Assembly (NCBI GenBank): GCA_020247005.1
Contig: JADCJN010000192.1
Span: forward strand, 1 to 44,175
From: Silvanigrellales bacterium
Lineage (GTDB): Bacteria > Bdellovibrionota_B > Oligoflexia > Silvanigrellales > Silvanigrellaceae
Direction of reading: 5' to 3'
Length of the DNA stretch: 44,175 nucleotides
Below are positions 33,030-41,413 of this stretch, piece by piece; the first letter of the stretch is position 1, and every line of letters begins with the position of its first letter. The position numbers were made by a program, and so were the translations under genes. A model generated the notes under the pieces. The model had not been told where the DNA came from, made no database searches, and saw only the letters and a program-made list of their open reading frames with translations.

Positions 33030-33817
33030 CGTTGCCACGCCGCATGTGTGCCCTGATGGTTGCCCTCACTGCAGCCGCGGCGCTGACACCTTTTTTCGGC
33101 TGCAACACGAACGTGGCAAAAACCCAAGCTCCCGTCGACACGGTTGCTCTGGCGCAAGAAGATATGGAAGCCGGACGCTATGCGGAAGCGCAAATAAAGT
33201 GCGAGGCGCATTTGGAACAGTCACCCGACGACCATTCCGTGCGGAGTCTTCTGTCCGCTGCACTGGCAGCGCAGGGAGGCCTCGTTCTCATCGACATCCT
33301 TTTAAAAGCATCGGCAGGCCAAGGTTCGCAGGGCGGGGATTCCGAAAGCGAGGGGTCAACGGAAGGTCTTGCGAGCGTATCCGCCTTTCTTCCTGCCGCA
33401 ACGCTCGCGAATGTGGCGGCGCTGTTTGCGGCGAACACGCACATGGCCCTCATTCCCAAGGCATCTCGCACAGCGTCGATGACGCTGCAGGCAAGCCTCT
33501 TCCTTTTATTTGAATCCATGCTTCGTTTGAAATACCTGCAAGAGAACCCAGCCGCCCTCAGCTCGTTGACGGCAGCCGACGCGAAGCGCATCGTCGCCAG
33601 CATCACCGAGGCCGCAACCCTTTCTGCGGGGAGTTCAAACCCTTTTGCACAAGTAGCCAGCAGCACTTCACAGTCCCTTTCCAGCATGCCCGGTGGCACA
33701 GACAAAGAGAAATTGACCAACTACGTGGCACAGATCCCGCTTGCGGAAACGGTTGCATTGTCGAAACCGTTGTATGAAGATGCCGCCGAATCCAATCTTT
33801 CGAAGGAAGAACGATGA
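33026..33817 (+). CDS. Predicted lipoprotein with TPR-like N-terminus
   Basis: A 263-residue protein with signal peptide ending FFGC (Cys ~26). Residues ~40-75 (ALAQEDMEAGRYAEAQIKCEAHLEQSPDDHSVRSLLSAALAAQ, split here by reading in halves) form one tetratricopeptide-like helix pair. The rest is Ala/Ser/Leu-rich helix (about 90-230). The start overlaps the barrel gene stop and the end overlaps the DUF507 gene start (33814-33817). Its place in this coupled set suggests an envelope-assembly partner of the barrel protein. Confidence 0.65.
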   Translation: MTLPRRMCALMVALTAAAALTPFFGCNTNVAKTQAPVDTVALAQEDMEAGRYAEAQIKCEAHLEQSPDDHSVRSLLSAALAAQGGLVLIDILLKASAGQGSQGGDSESEGSTEGLASVSAFLPAATLANVAALFAANTHMALIPKASRTASMTLQASLFLLFESMLRLKYLQENPAALSSLTAADAKRIVASITEAATLSAGSSNPFAQVASSTSQSLSSMPGGTDKEKLTNYVAQIPLAETVALSKPLYEDAAESNLSKEER

Positions 33818-34434
33818 GACTTTCTACCGAACAGCTCGAACGCCTTTCCGAACGTGTCTTCAAGGTCCTCAAGTCCTCTGGACACGTGGGCTTCGACTAC
33901 TCGGCGGACGAACGTGTCGAGGAACGCGTCCTTGATGGCGTCATGAGCGTGCTTGAAGACGACACGAAAACAGAAGACCGCCTGTCACGCGAGGCCGAGC
34001 GGCTTGTCCAGCAGCAGCAGCACATTGCAAAAGCCTCGGGCAAGTCACTCGAAGACCTCGTGACAGAAGTGAAAGAGCGCCTGGCGAAAGCCAAACGCGT
34101 GACCCTGGGCGATGGCCCCGACAGGTCCGACCTCCTGGCCGAAAAAGTCTTCCGCACCATTTGGAAGGTCGACGGCATCGACTTTTTCGCGGAAGACCAA
34201 AAGGTCATCAATTGCATTGCACGAGCCATCCACCGCTTTCGTCACGATGACGATCGTCTCATCGACGCGGTTGAAAAAATCGTTTCGAGAAGGGCAGTGG
34301 AAGGCACCGAAGCCTATTCCCCATCTTGGTGCATTGCGTACGACAAAACCTTCACGGAAGTGAAGGTGAAGCTCGCCGCAGCGGGCGGGCTGAAGCCGGA
34401 ATCGAAGCTCGCCTCGGAAACGAGTGGGCTCTGA
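33814..34434 (+). CDS. Duplicated DUF507-like protein
   Basis: A 206-residue protein whose start MRLSTEQLERLSERVFKVL matches the DUF507 family, small helical proteins of about 90-100 residues in delta-proteobacteria and relatives. Here two related halves are fused: residues ~1-75 and ~105-170 (LLAEKVFRTIWKVDGIDFFA…DDDRLIDAVEKIVSRR). The function of the family is unknown. It is third in the coupled set and only 16 bp before dnaE, so a dnaE link through transcription is likely. Confidence 0.65.
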   Translation: MRLSTEQLERLSERVFKVLKSSGHVGFDYSADERVEERVLDGVMSVLEDDTKTEDRLSREAERLVQQQQHIAKASGKSLEDLVTEVKERLAKAKRVTLGDGPDRSDLLAEKVFRTIWKVDGIDFFAEDQKVINCIARAIHRFRHDDDRLIDAVEKIVSRRAVEGTEAYSPSWCIAYDKTFTEVKVKLAAAGGLKPESKLASETSGL

Positions 34435-34450
34435 ACACACGGAGTTCCCC

Positions 34451-37400
34451 TTGACCTCGGTCATGGCTCCCGAAGACTTCGTGCATCTCCATGTGCACAG
34501 CGAGTACTCGCTTCTCGACGGCTCCATGAAGGTCAAGAAGCTGGTGAAAGAGCTTGCGGCCCGTGGTGCGAAAGCAGCCGCCCTCACCGATCACGACGCC
34601 ATGCATGGTGCGGTAGAGTATTGGTCGGCCTGCAAAGACGCGAAGCTCAATGGCATTGTGGGGTACGAAGCGAACGTCACGTTTCTCTTTGGCTCCCGTG
34701 CCACAAATGGTGGCAGCAATGGGGTCACCGGGGGTGGTCATTCTCCCGCGGGCAAAGCCGACGCGCCCCTTGCACACCTTGTGCTGCTCGCGGCAAATGC
34801 ACAAGGTTACAAGAATCTCATTAAGCTCTGCACGGCGGCGAACACCACGGGCAAAAACGTTCCTTTTGCCGACGCGACGGCGGTGGCCTGGCGAGAGCTT
34901 TCGGAGCATGCCGAAGGGCTTATCTGCCTCACGAGCTGCCTTAAGGGCGAGCTTGCCACGCACGTGGCCGCAGGCGACGACGTGTCCGCCCGTGCCTTTC
35001 TTGCCAGACTCACTGAAATCTTCGGCACGGAAAACGTGTTCGTGGAACTCATTGACAATGGCATCGCGGAACAGGCGCGGGTGGTGCCCTTGCTCGCGAC
35101 TCTTGCACAGTCTGTGGGTGTCGGGCTTGTGGCCACGGCCGATGCGCACTACCTGCGCCCAAGCGATCGCGAATCACATTTTTCTCTTCTGGCCATCAAG
35201 CACAAGCTTCAGAAAACCGATGTGCGTGGTGTCGACTCCGGCGTGCAGTTCCATCTCGCAACCTACGAGGAGATGGAACGAAAGTTTGGAATGTGGCCCG
35301 AAGCTCTTCTCAACACCAAACGCATCGCAGACCGCTGCAAACTCGAAATCGACACGAAGTCGATTTTCATGCCCGACTACCGTCAGCGCGAAGACGAAAC
35401 CGCAGACGACTGCATTGTGCGGCTTGCCCGCGAAGGCCTCCAGGAACGGCGTCCTGCCATTGAGAAAGCGCTTAAAGAGCGGTTTTCCGACACCCTCTGG
35501 AAGGAATATGAAACGCGGCTCGAGTACGAGCTTTCCGTCATCAATAAAATGAAGTTCGCTGGTTACTTTCTTATTGTCCAAGACTTCATCAACTGGGCAA
35601 AGAACCAGAACATTCCCGTAGGCCCCGGGCGAGGTTCCGCCGCAGGAAGCCTCGTGACCTACGCTTTAAAAATCACCAACATCGACCCTATCCGCTTCAA
35701 TCTCCTTTTCGAGCGTTTCCTCAATCCAGAACGCATTTCCATGCCCGACATCGACACCGACTTCTGCCAAGACCGCCGTGGCGAAGTCATTGAGTACGTT
35801 TATCAACGTTACGGCCGCCGCAGTGTGGCCCAAATCGTCACGTTCGGCCGGCTCATGGCGAAGAACGCCCTCAAGAATCTTGCGCGTATTTTGGGTTGGG
35901 GCTTCACTGACTCCAACGACTTTGCAAAGCTTATTCCCGAAAAACCAGGCATCACTCTGGCCGAGGCCTTGGAAACCGAGGAACGCCTCCGCGAGCGCCT
36001 TGACTCCGACGAGCGCGCGAAGACTCTGTGGGACGGCGCCATTGAAATTGAAGGCATCCTGAACTCGCTTGGCGTGCACGCGGCGGGCGTGATTATTTCC
36101 GACCGCAACCTCGACGAAATCGCCCCTATGCAGGAAAGCGAAGGGCAAGTTGTCACGCAGTTCGAAAATAAATACGCCGAAAAAGTGGGTCTCATCAAAT
36201 TCGACTTCCTTGGCCTCAAAACCCTGACGGTCATCGACAGGGCCGTGAAGCTCGTGCACGCGCGCCACAATCCCCATTTTGAAATCGAGGAAATTGAGCT
36301 TGAAGACCCCAAGGTCTACGAGTCCATTTCCACTGCGCACGTGACAGGCGTTTTCCAGCTCGAGTCCAACGGCATGCGCAAGCTCATTGCCGACCTCAAG
36401 CCCACTTGCTTCAACGACATCATCGCCGTCCTCGCTCTCTTCCGACCTGGCCCGCTAGGTTCAGGGATGGTCGAAGATTTCGTGTTGCGCAAGCACGGCA
36501 AAAACCCGGTCGAGTATCTGTTTCCCGAGCTCGAACCCATTCTGTCGGACACCTATGGGGTGATTGTTTACCAGGAACAGGTTCAAAAAATCGCCGCTGT
36601 CCTGGCGTCGTACTCGCTCGGTGAAGCCGACCTTTTGCGCCGCGCCATGGGCAAAAAAGACAAAAATGAAATGGAACGGCAGAAGGCACGCTTCGTGGAA
36701 GGCGCCACGAAAAATGGCCACCCTCCCCAAAAGTCGGGCGACCTTTTCGACCTCATGGCGAAATTTGCCGAATACGGATTCAATAAGTCGCACACGGCCG
36801 CTTACGGCTGGGTGACCTACCAAACCGCATTCTTGAAAACGTATTTCCCCACAGAGTTCATGACTGCCATCATGACTTGCGACCTCGACAACACCGACAA
36901 AATCGTCACGTACGTGCGTGACTGTCGTCGCATGGGCATTGTTTTGCGCCCACCCTCGGTGAACTCTTCGCGCTTTGAATTCGGCGTTCCCGCCGAAAAA
37001 ATCATTCAGTTTGGTTTGGGCGCGGTCAAAGGGCTTGGCAAAGGCATCATCGACGAAATTGTGGCCGAACGAGACGCACGAGGGCCGTTTCTTTCCGTTC
37101 CCGAATTCATCGCACGTGTGGACGCTCGCAAACTCAATAAGAAAGTCATGGAAAGTCTCGTGAAGGCGGGAGCATTCGATGAACTGGCAAGCAACCGCGC
37201 CGAGATCCTCGAAAACGTCGATTCTTGGATCCGCATTGTCGCCAAGAACCTTGAGCAACAAGATGCTTGTGGCCTCGGGATGTTTGACATGTTTTCCGCG
37301 GAAGCGAGTGAAGGGAGCGCGGGCGCTTTCGACGCTGCCCATCTGCGTTCCAGCACTTTCGAACCGGCTCAGGTGAACCTGACTTCCGCATCGAAACCCG

Positions 37401-38305
37401 CTGCGCACCCAAAAGGCGCACGCGTACAACCCCTCCGATTCGACCCCGACCTTCGGCCCACGGGACTCGTGCCTCCCAGCAGCGCGCAGGCGAATCTCCT
37501 TTTGGGCGTGCAGCTCAAAAGGGCCACTCCCTGGAGTTTCCTGAAACAGCTCGAGAACGAAAAAACCACTCTTGGTTTCTACATGTCCGGACACCCCAGC
37601 GACCTCTTTCTGGCCGACTTGTCGGAAATCACAGCGGCACCCTTGTGCGAGGCTGTTCATTTCCTCGACGCCGACGACCTCAACGCAAAGGCCGCGGGAG
37701 CGCAACAGGGTCGCCGCCCACGACGACGCACTGTCCGGTTTGCCGGACTGGTGACTCTCGCCCTTGAGAAGAAAAAGCTTCAGGACGGAACGAAATTCGG
37801 CGTCTACAAGCTCGAAGACGGAACCGGAGAACTTGAAATCACTCTTTACTCTGAACAGTACGCCGCCCTGCAGCGAAAGTTCGTAGTGGGCGAATGTGTG
37901 TGGGCCGAGTGCGAGGTGCGTCCGGGCATCGAAGATGGTAGCGTGCGCGGCATCGCCAAGTCCATTGGGCTCGTGAGTGACATGCGAAGGGAACTCTTGA
38001 AGCGCCTCGTCATTGTGGCCGAAGATTCGCTTCTGCCTTGCTCGCGCAACGGCCAAGCGTTGCTTGAAATTCTCTCCAAACACCGGGGCCCGTGCCCCGT
38101 GAGTTTGGAGGTTCGTTACCCTTCCGAGGGGCTTCGGTTTGTGGCGGAGCTGGAAGGCTTTGGCGTCACACCCAGCGACGAGCTTCTTTCCACCCTCGAC
38201 GCGGCTTGGCCTGGAAAGCTCGACCTTCGGCGCGTTTACCGAGCAACGCTGGCCCCCTCTCGCGAGCCGCATCGCGGTGAGGTTCTTGCACCTCACTCGG
38301 TGTGA
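34451..38305 (+). CDS. dnaE: DNA polymerase III alpha subunit
   Basis: The replicative polymerase subunit, about 1284 residues, longer than typical DnaE (~1160-1180). The PHP domain starts with FVHLHVHSEYSLLDG and LTDHDAMHG. The polymerase core contains GPGRGSAAGSLV and the catalytic PDIDTDFCQDRRG, then GVHAAGVIIS, FDFLGLKTL and YGFNKSHTAAYG. The C-terminal part has a tandem HhH region, a variable linker (~930-1030) and an OB-fold (FAGLVTLALEKKKLQDGTKF). The start could be TTG 34451, which has GGAG six bases upstream, or ATG 34463, which has no ribosome site; I chose the first. The likely source of the extra length is the linker. Confidence 0.97.
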   Translation: MTSVMAPEDFVHLHVHSEYSLLDGSMKVKKLVKELAARGAKAAALTDHDAMHGAVEYWSACKDAKLNGIVGYEANVTFLFGSRATNGGSNGVTGGGHSPAGKADAPLAHLVLLAANAQGYKNLIKLCTAANTTGKNVPFADATAVAWRELSEHAEGLICLTSCLKGELATHVAAGDDVSARAFLARLTEIFGTENVFVELIDNGIAEQARVVPLLATLAQSVGVGLVATADAHYLRPSDRESHFSLLAIKHKLQKTDVRGVDSGVQFHLATYEEMERKFGMWPEALLNTKRIADRCKLEIDTKSIFMPDYRQREDETADDCIVRLAREGLQERRPAIEKALKERFSDTLWKEYETRLEYELSVINKMKFAGYFLIVQDFINWAKNQNIPVGPGRGSAAGSLVTYALKITNIDPIRFNLLFERFLNPERISMPDIDTDFCQDRRGEVIEYVYQRYGRRSVAQIVTFGRLMAKNALKNLARILGWGFTDSNDFAKLIPEKPGITLAEALETEERLRERLDSDERAKTLWDGAIEIEGILNSLGVHAAGVIISDRNLDEIAPMQESEGQVVTQFENKYAEKVGLIKFDFLGLKTLTVIDRAVKLVHARHNPHFEIEEIELEDPKVYESISTAHVTGVFQLESNGMRKLIADLKPTCFNDIIAVLALFRPGPLGSGMVEDFVLRKHGKNPVEYLFPELEPILSDTYGVIVYQEQVQKIAAVLASYSLGEADLLRRAMGKKDKNEMERQKARFVEGATKNGHPPQKSGDLFDLMAKFAEYGFNKSHTAAYGWVTYQTAFLKTYFPTEFMTAIMTCDLDNTDKIVTYVRDCRRMGIVLRPPSVNSSRFEFGVPAEKIIQFGLGAVKGLGKGIIDEIVAERDARGPFLSVPEFIARVDARKLNKKVMESLVKAGAFDELASNRAEILENVDSWIRIVAKNLEQQDACGLGMFDMFSAEASEGSAGAFDAAHLRSSTFEPAQVNLTSASKPAAHPKGARVQPLRFDPDLRPTGLVPPSSAQANLLLGVQLKRATPWSFLKQLENEKTTLGFYMSGHPSDLFLADLSEITAAPLCEAVHFLDADDLNAKAAGAQQGRRPRRRTVRFAGLVTLALEKKKLQDGTKFGVYKLEDGTGELEITLYSEQYAALQRKFVVGECVWAECEVRPGIEDGSVRGIAKSIGLVSDMRRELLKRLVIVAEDSLLPCSRNGQALLEILSKHRGPCPVSLEVRYPSEGLRFVAELEGFGVTPSDELLSTLDAAWPGKLDLRRVYRATLAPSREPHRGEVLAPHSV

Positions 38306-38327
38306 AAACAGGCAGGACAGGAACAGC

Positions 38328-38969
38328 TCAGTGTGCCGACTCGCCTTGACGTCCGCGGCCGCGGCGGCGTCCACCCCGCTCGAGGTGGGGATGGTCGGCT
38401 TCCACACCTTCCGCTTCGTGGCTCACATCGTGCTTGGCCGCCTCGTGCTTGGCCGCCTCGTGCTTGGTCGCCTCATGCTTGACCGCTTCGTGCTTGACCG
38501 CTTCGTGCTTGGCCGCCTCGTGCTTGTGCTTGCCCTTGCCTGTGACTTCAGACGCCCTTCGCGCCGCGATGCGGGACTGAGCTTCCGACATGAGCCCAAG
38601 GGCCACGCTGGAACGCAGGTTCATGACGTCTTCGAGGCTGCGTGGAAGGCGCGCCAAAAGGAAGTGGCCTGTTCCCTTCATTTGGCGAGAGATGTCTTTG
38701 GAAGACATGTGGAATTCTGTGACGATGGACGCGAGTTCGGCTTTCACTTCTTCTGTCACGTCGTCGCGGCCTTCAATCACCTTGTCGACAACGGCTTTGG
38801 CGACTCTCTGGATCTCGCCTTCCGTTGTCGTAACGGCCTGATTCACAGCCTGGGTCGCCTTCTGCCGGAGATTTTCAGGCACCAACTGGCTGAGTTGACT
38901 CAGACTTTCGAGCGAGGAACGCGAATTGAGCTTAATGTTTTTCAGGTTCGCGAGCACGGATTGAAGCAT
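38328..38969 (-). CDS. Helical protein with Lys-His-Glu-Ala repeat tail
   Basis: A 213-residue protein. Residues 1-140 are amphipathic helix (SLSQLSQLVPENLRQKATQAV…), reminiscent of phasin-like or apolipoprotein-like granule/lipid-binding proteins, but I cannot assign it. Residues ~148-180 are six units of KHEA(A/V/T), a 5-residue, 15-bp repeat. The end is Arg/Gly-rich (GGRRRGRGRQG), suggesting nucleic-acid or polyanion contact. The many His could bind metal. ATG 38969 has GAGGAG upstream. It is downstream of lepB and converges with dnaE across 22 bp. Confidence 0.7.
   Translation of the reverse strand: MLQSVLANLKNIKLNSRSSLESLSQLSQLVPENLRQKATQAVNQAVTTTEGEIQRVAKAVVDKVIEGRDDVTEEVKAELASIVTEFHMSSKDISRQMKGTGHFLLARLPRSLEDVMNLRSSVALGLMSEAQSRIAARRASEVTGKGKHKHEAAKHEAVKHEAVKHEATKHEAAKHEAAKHDVSHEAEGVEADHPHLERGGRRRGRGRQGESAH
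38431..38520 (-). repeat. 15-bp tandem repeat (6 copies) encoding KHEA-type units
   Basis: Six consecutive 15-bp units, three of them identical (TGCTTGGCCGCCTCG) and the others differing at one to three bases, code in frame for Lys-His-Glu-Ala-X. The first two units and the last are identical, consistent with recent expansion. Copy-number change would keep the frame. Confidence 0.9.
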
Positions 38970-39075
38970 GGGAGACTCCTCGAGTTGCGGGACGTCAGCG
39001 GGAAGCCTCTACATCCCGCCTTTGTGCCACGCCGAGTCGTCCGTTGCAACGCCAAGTGTCAAGCGGACCGGGTTC

Positions 39076-39756
39076 TCAGTCGAGCTTAGAGAAGAAACGG
39101 TCGGTGCGGAAAGAGGGCAGTAACCCATCGGAAGGTTTGATGGAATAGAACACACGCATGGCCTTGCCATACACCTTGTTCACATCCACATAGCCCCAGA
39201 ACCGCCCATCATTGGAGCCGTCACGGTTGTCGCCCAACACCAGAAGTTTCCCTGGAGGGACCTTCCATTCACGGGCCTCGAAGAAGGTCTGCCCACCGCT
39301 TGCCAGACGCAACACGTAATGGCGTTTGCCGTCGGGAAGCGTCTCCATGAACAGGATCTTCCCGTCGGAAGGCTCGCCCATGTCAGCCAGCACGGTGCGA
39401 TCGGCCTGCTCTTCTTCCTGCACGGGTTGTCCATTCACCACGAGCATGCCGTTGCGAAACGAAATGGTGTCGTTCTCAACGCCAATGACGCGCTTCACGA
39501 ACGTCACTTCTTCAATGGGACTCCGGAAGAGAACGATGTCGCCGCGAGCGGGCGTGTCCCAGGAAAAGGCGTGCGACTCAGTGAAGGGCAACATGAGTCC
39601 GTAAGAAAGCTTGTTCACCAAAACATGGTCTTTGATTTTGATGGTGGGAAGCATCGACCCCGTTGGGATGACGTACCAGTTCACAATGGACCAGCGCAGG
39701 ACCACCATGAACGCCACGATGAGAACAACGTCGCGCAGCCAAACCAGGTTCTTCAT
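39076..39756 (-). CDS. lepB: Signal peptidase I
   Basis: A 226-residue membrane serine protease that removes Sec/Tat signal peptides. One N-terminal helix (about 8-25) is followed by the catalytic Ser in IPTGSMLPT (Ser34) and the catalytic Lys in FVKRVIG (Lys88), plus boxes D and E (GDNRDGSNDGRFWGYV). It is short for the family, with a single membrane anchor. It follows fmt by four bases on the minus strand and is probably in one transcript with folK-fmt. Confidence 0.97.
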   Translation of the reverse strand: MKNLVWLRDVVLIVAFMVVLRWSIVNWYVIPTGSMLPTIKIKDHVLVNKLSYGLMLPFTESHAFSWDTPARGDIVLFRSPIEEVTFVKRVIGVENDTISFRNGMLVVNGQPVQEEEQADRTVLADMGEPSDGKILFMETLPDGKRHYVLRLASGGQTFFEAREWKVPPGKLLVLGDNRDGSNDGRFWGYVDVNKVYGKAMRVFYSIKPSDGLLPSFRTDRFFSKLD

Positions 39757-39760
39757 GCCT

Positions 39761-40714
39761 TCAAATTCTCCTTAGGTCCTTCACCCGAAGTCCATTCCAA
39801 AAATCTCTTGCGGACAAGACTCGTTTGCCGGGCGGCTGCAACTCGACCACTTCGAGAGTCGTGCCATCTTCGCACACGACAATCAACGCGTCTCCCTGAA
39901 GCGTGCACTCCCCTCTTGCAGGCAAGCGTTCTCCTGTTCCCACGCGGGTCGTGACAATTTTCAGTTCAGTTTCTTCTCCGGCCACGGTAAAACGCCCGCG
40001 CGTGCCTGGCCAACCCGAAAAGGCCCTCACCTTGTCGTGCAACACTTTTGCCGTGGCACGCCAATCAAGGAGCCCTTCCTCTACCATAATTTTCTTCGCC
40101 TTCGTGGCTGCGGCGGCATTTTGCTCCTGAGGAACAAGACTGCCATCGAACACCTGGGGAAGTGTCCGCACCAAAAGGTGTGCGCCCTTTTCAAACAAGT
40201 GCGCGAGGAGGTCAGGCGCCTTCACATTGGGGTCGACGCGCTCGCGAAGCTGCGCAGCCACCGGACCCGCGTCCATGGCCCGAACGGTGAAAGCCACCGT
40301 GACGCCCGACTCTAGGACGCCTTCCTCCACAGCCCGCTGCACCGGAGCAGCTCCCCGGTACAAGGGCAAAAGGCTAGGGTGGATGTTCAGGGTGCCAAAA
40401 CGGGGAATCGCCAAAAACCTTTCGGGCAGCACGTTCCCGTAGGCCGCCGTCACGCAGAGGTCGGGCGCGAGAGTTTCCAGAGTTTCGAGAAAGGCCTCTT
40501 CACGTGCGGACTCCGGTGTCAAAACAGGAATACCGTGCTCTTGTGCCAGCGCATGGACAGGCGAAGGCACAGTGCCCCCTCCGCGGGGCGCACGTGCGGG
40601 AGGTTGGGTGACGACAGCCACAACCTGCACGGAAGACTCCGCATCCAGCAGGATTTCAAGAGCTCGTCGCGCCACCGCGGGCGTTCCCAAAAAAACGACT
40701 TTTTTCCGAGTCAC
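39761..40714 (-). CDS. fmt: Methionyl-tRNA formyltransferase
   Basis: About 317 residues. It formylates initiator Met-tRNA using 10-formyl-THF. The motifs are KKVVFLGTPAVARRALE at the N-terminus, the active-site NIHPSLLPLYRGAAPVQRA and the MDAGPV region with the catalytic Asp. The C-terminal OB-like domain has VRAFSGWPGTRGRF. GTG 40714 has GAGG six bases upstream and starts next to the family N-terminus; GTG 40726 lacks a ribosome site. No def (peptide deformylase) gene is beside it in this window. Confidence 0.97.
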   Translation of the reverse strand: MTRKKVVFLGTPAVARRALEILLDAESSVQVVAVVTQPPARAPRGGGTVPSPVHALAQEHGIPVLTPESAREEAFLETLETLAPDLCVTAAYGNVLPERFLAIPRFGTLNIHPSLLPLYRGAAPVQRAVEEGVLESGVTVAFTVRAMDAGPVAAQLRERVDPNVKAPDLLAHLFEKGAHLLVRTLPQVFDGSLVPQEQNAAAATKAKKIMVEEGLLDWRATAKVLHDKVRAFSGWPGTRGRFTVAGEETELKIVTTRVGTGERLPARGECTLQGDALIVVCEDGTTLEVVELQPPGKRVLSARDFWNGLRVKDLRRI

Positions 40715-40759
40715 AGGGGTCCTCACACAGAGGCGTCACCGACGAAACCAACACAGGCT

Positions 40760-41359
40760 TCAGCGAGAACCACCCCGGCTTTTGAAACCTGAAGCCCCAA
40801 GACATGCCTGAGGGAGTTTCAAGTCGTCAACCAGCAGGACGTGAAGGAAAGGGCGCGCAGAAAGACCTGCGTGGGGAATCCCGAGAGAGTCAGGATCGTT
40901 TTCGCCTTGCAGCACAAGAAAAGGAACACATTCGGCAAAGGCTTGCCGAGTGTCGGGAGACATTCCACCATCCCCTTGTAGGGAGTGGGGAGCGCCACAC
41001 GCCCTGTCTGTGTGGAGTCGGCGCTGAGGCGCTTCCAAAGCACACAAGAGAATGTCGACGTCGATGACCCTTGGGCGCCAGCGGACCTCCCGCGAGTGCC
41101 CGAGGGCGTCTTCCACCTCACGGATGCGCTCATACAGCGCTTGAGGTGCCAGCAGGGTAAAAACGTCGGAAACCATGTTCAAAAAGGGGCCATGGTCGCT
41201 GACGTCATGGGTGTCGGAAGGCAATGGCTCCGTTTCCAATCGGCGCGAGTGCGCGACAAAAACGACAAAATCCGACAAGCGCTGCACGGCTTCGTCGAGG
41301 TTGCGGTGCCTATCACCGAGGTTAGAGCCAAAGGCGAGAAGGAAACGAAAACCGCTCAT
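40760..41359 (-). CDS. folK: 6-hydroxymethyl-7,8-dihydropterin pyrophosphokinase (HPPK)
   Basis: A 199-residue folate-pathway kinase. Motifs are LLAFGSNLGDRHRNLDEAV at the N-terminus, the FLNMVSDV segment and RWRPRVIDVDILL (metal-binding Asp pair). The normal ending (IPHPRL…RAFVLVPLLDI) appears here as IPHAGLSARPFLHVLLVDD after an insertion of about 50 residues (~113-160) not found in usual HPPK. Its ribosome site GGAAGAGG lies in the 3' arm of the terminator of the upstream VWA gene. It leads fmt by 45 bp. Confidence 0.92.
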   Translation of the reverse strand: MSGFRFLLAFGSNLGDRHRNLDEAVQRLSDFVVFVAHSRRLETEPLPSDTHDVSDHGPFLNMVSDVFTLLAPQALYERIREVEDALGHSREVRWRPRVIDVDILLCALEAPQRRLHTDRACGAPHSLQGDGGMSPDTRQAFAECVPFLVLQGENDPDSLGIPHAGLSARPFLHVLLVDDLKLPQACLGASGFKSRGGSR

Positions 41360-41362
41360 GGC

Positions 41363-41405
41363 AAAAAGACCTCTTCCGGGGCTCAGGCTGGGGCCCCGGA
41401 AGAGG
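41363..41405 (-). terminator. Intrinsic terminator of VWA gene overlapping folK leader
   Basis: On the minus strand a perfect 13-bp stem CCTCTTCCGGGGC / GCCCCGGAAGAGG (41393-41405 and 41370-41382) is followed by TCTTTTTG. It begins nine bases after the VWA gene stop. The 3' arm contains the folK ribosome site GGAAGAGG, and the U-tract ends four bases before its ATG. Confidence 0.88.
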
Positions 41406-41413
41406 TTCGCACA

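Noticed and set aside
36461..38407. 648-codon open frame on the minus strand
   Set aside because: Antisense to dnaE; it follows the codon bias of the real gene and has no family-like motifs.
38431..38520. CRISPR-like array
   Set aside because: The units are contiguous 15-bp repeats without spacers and code in frame for a protein tail.
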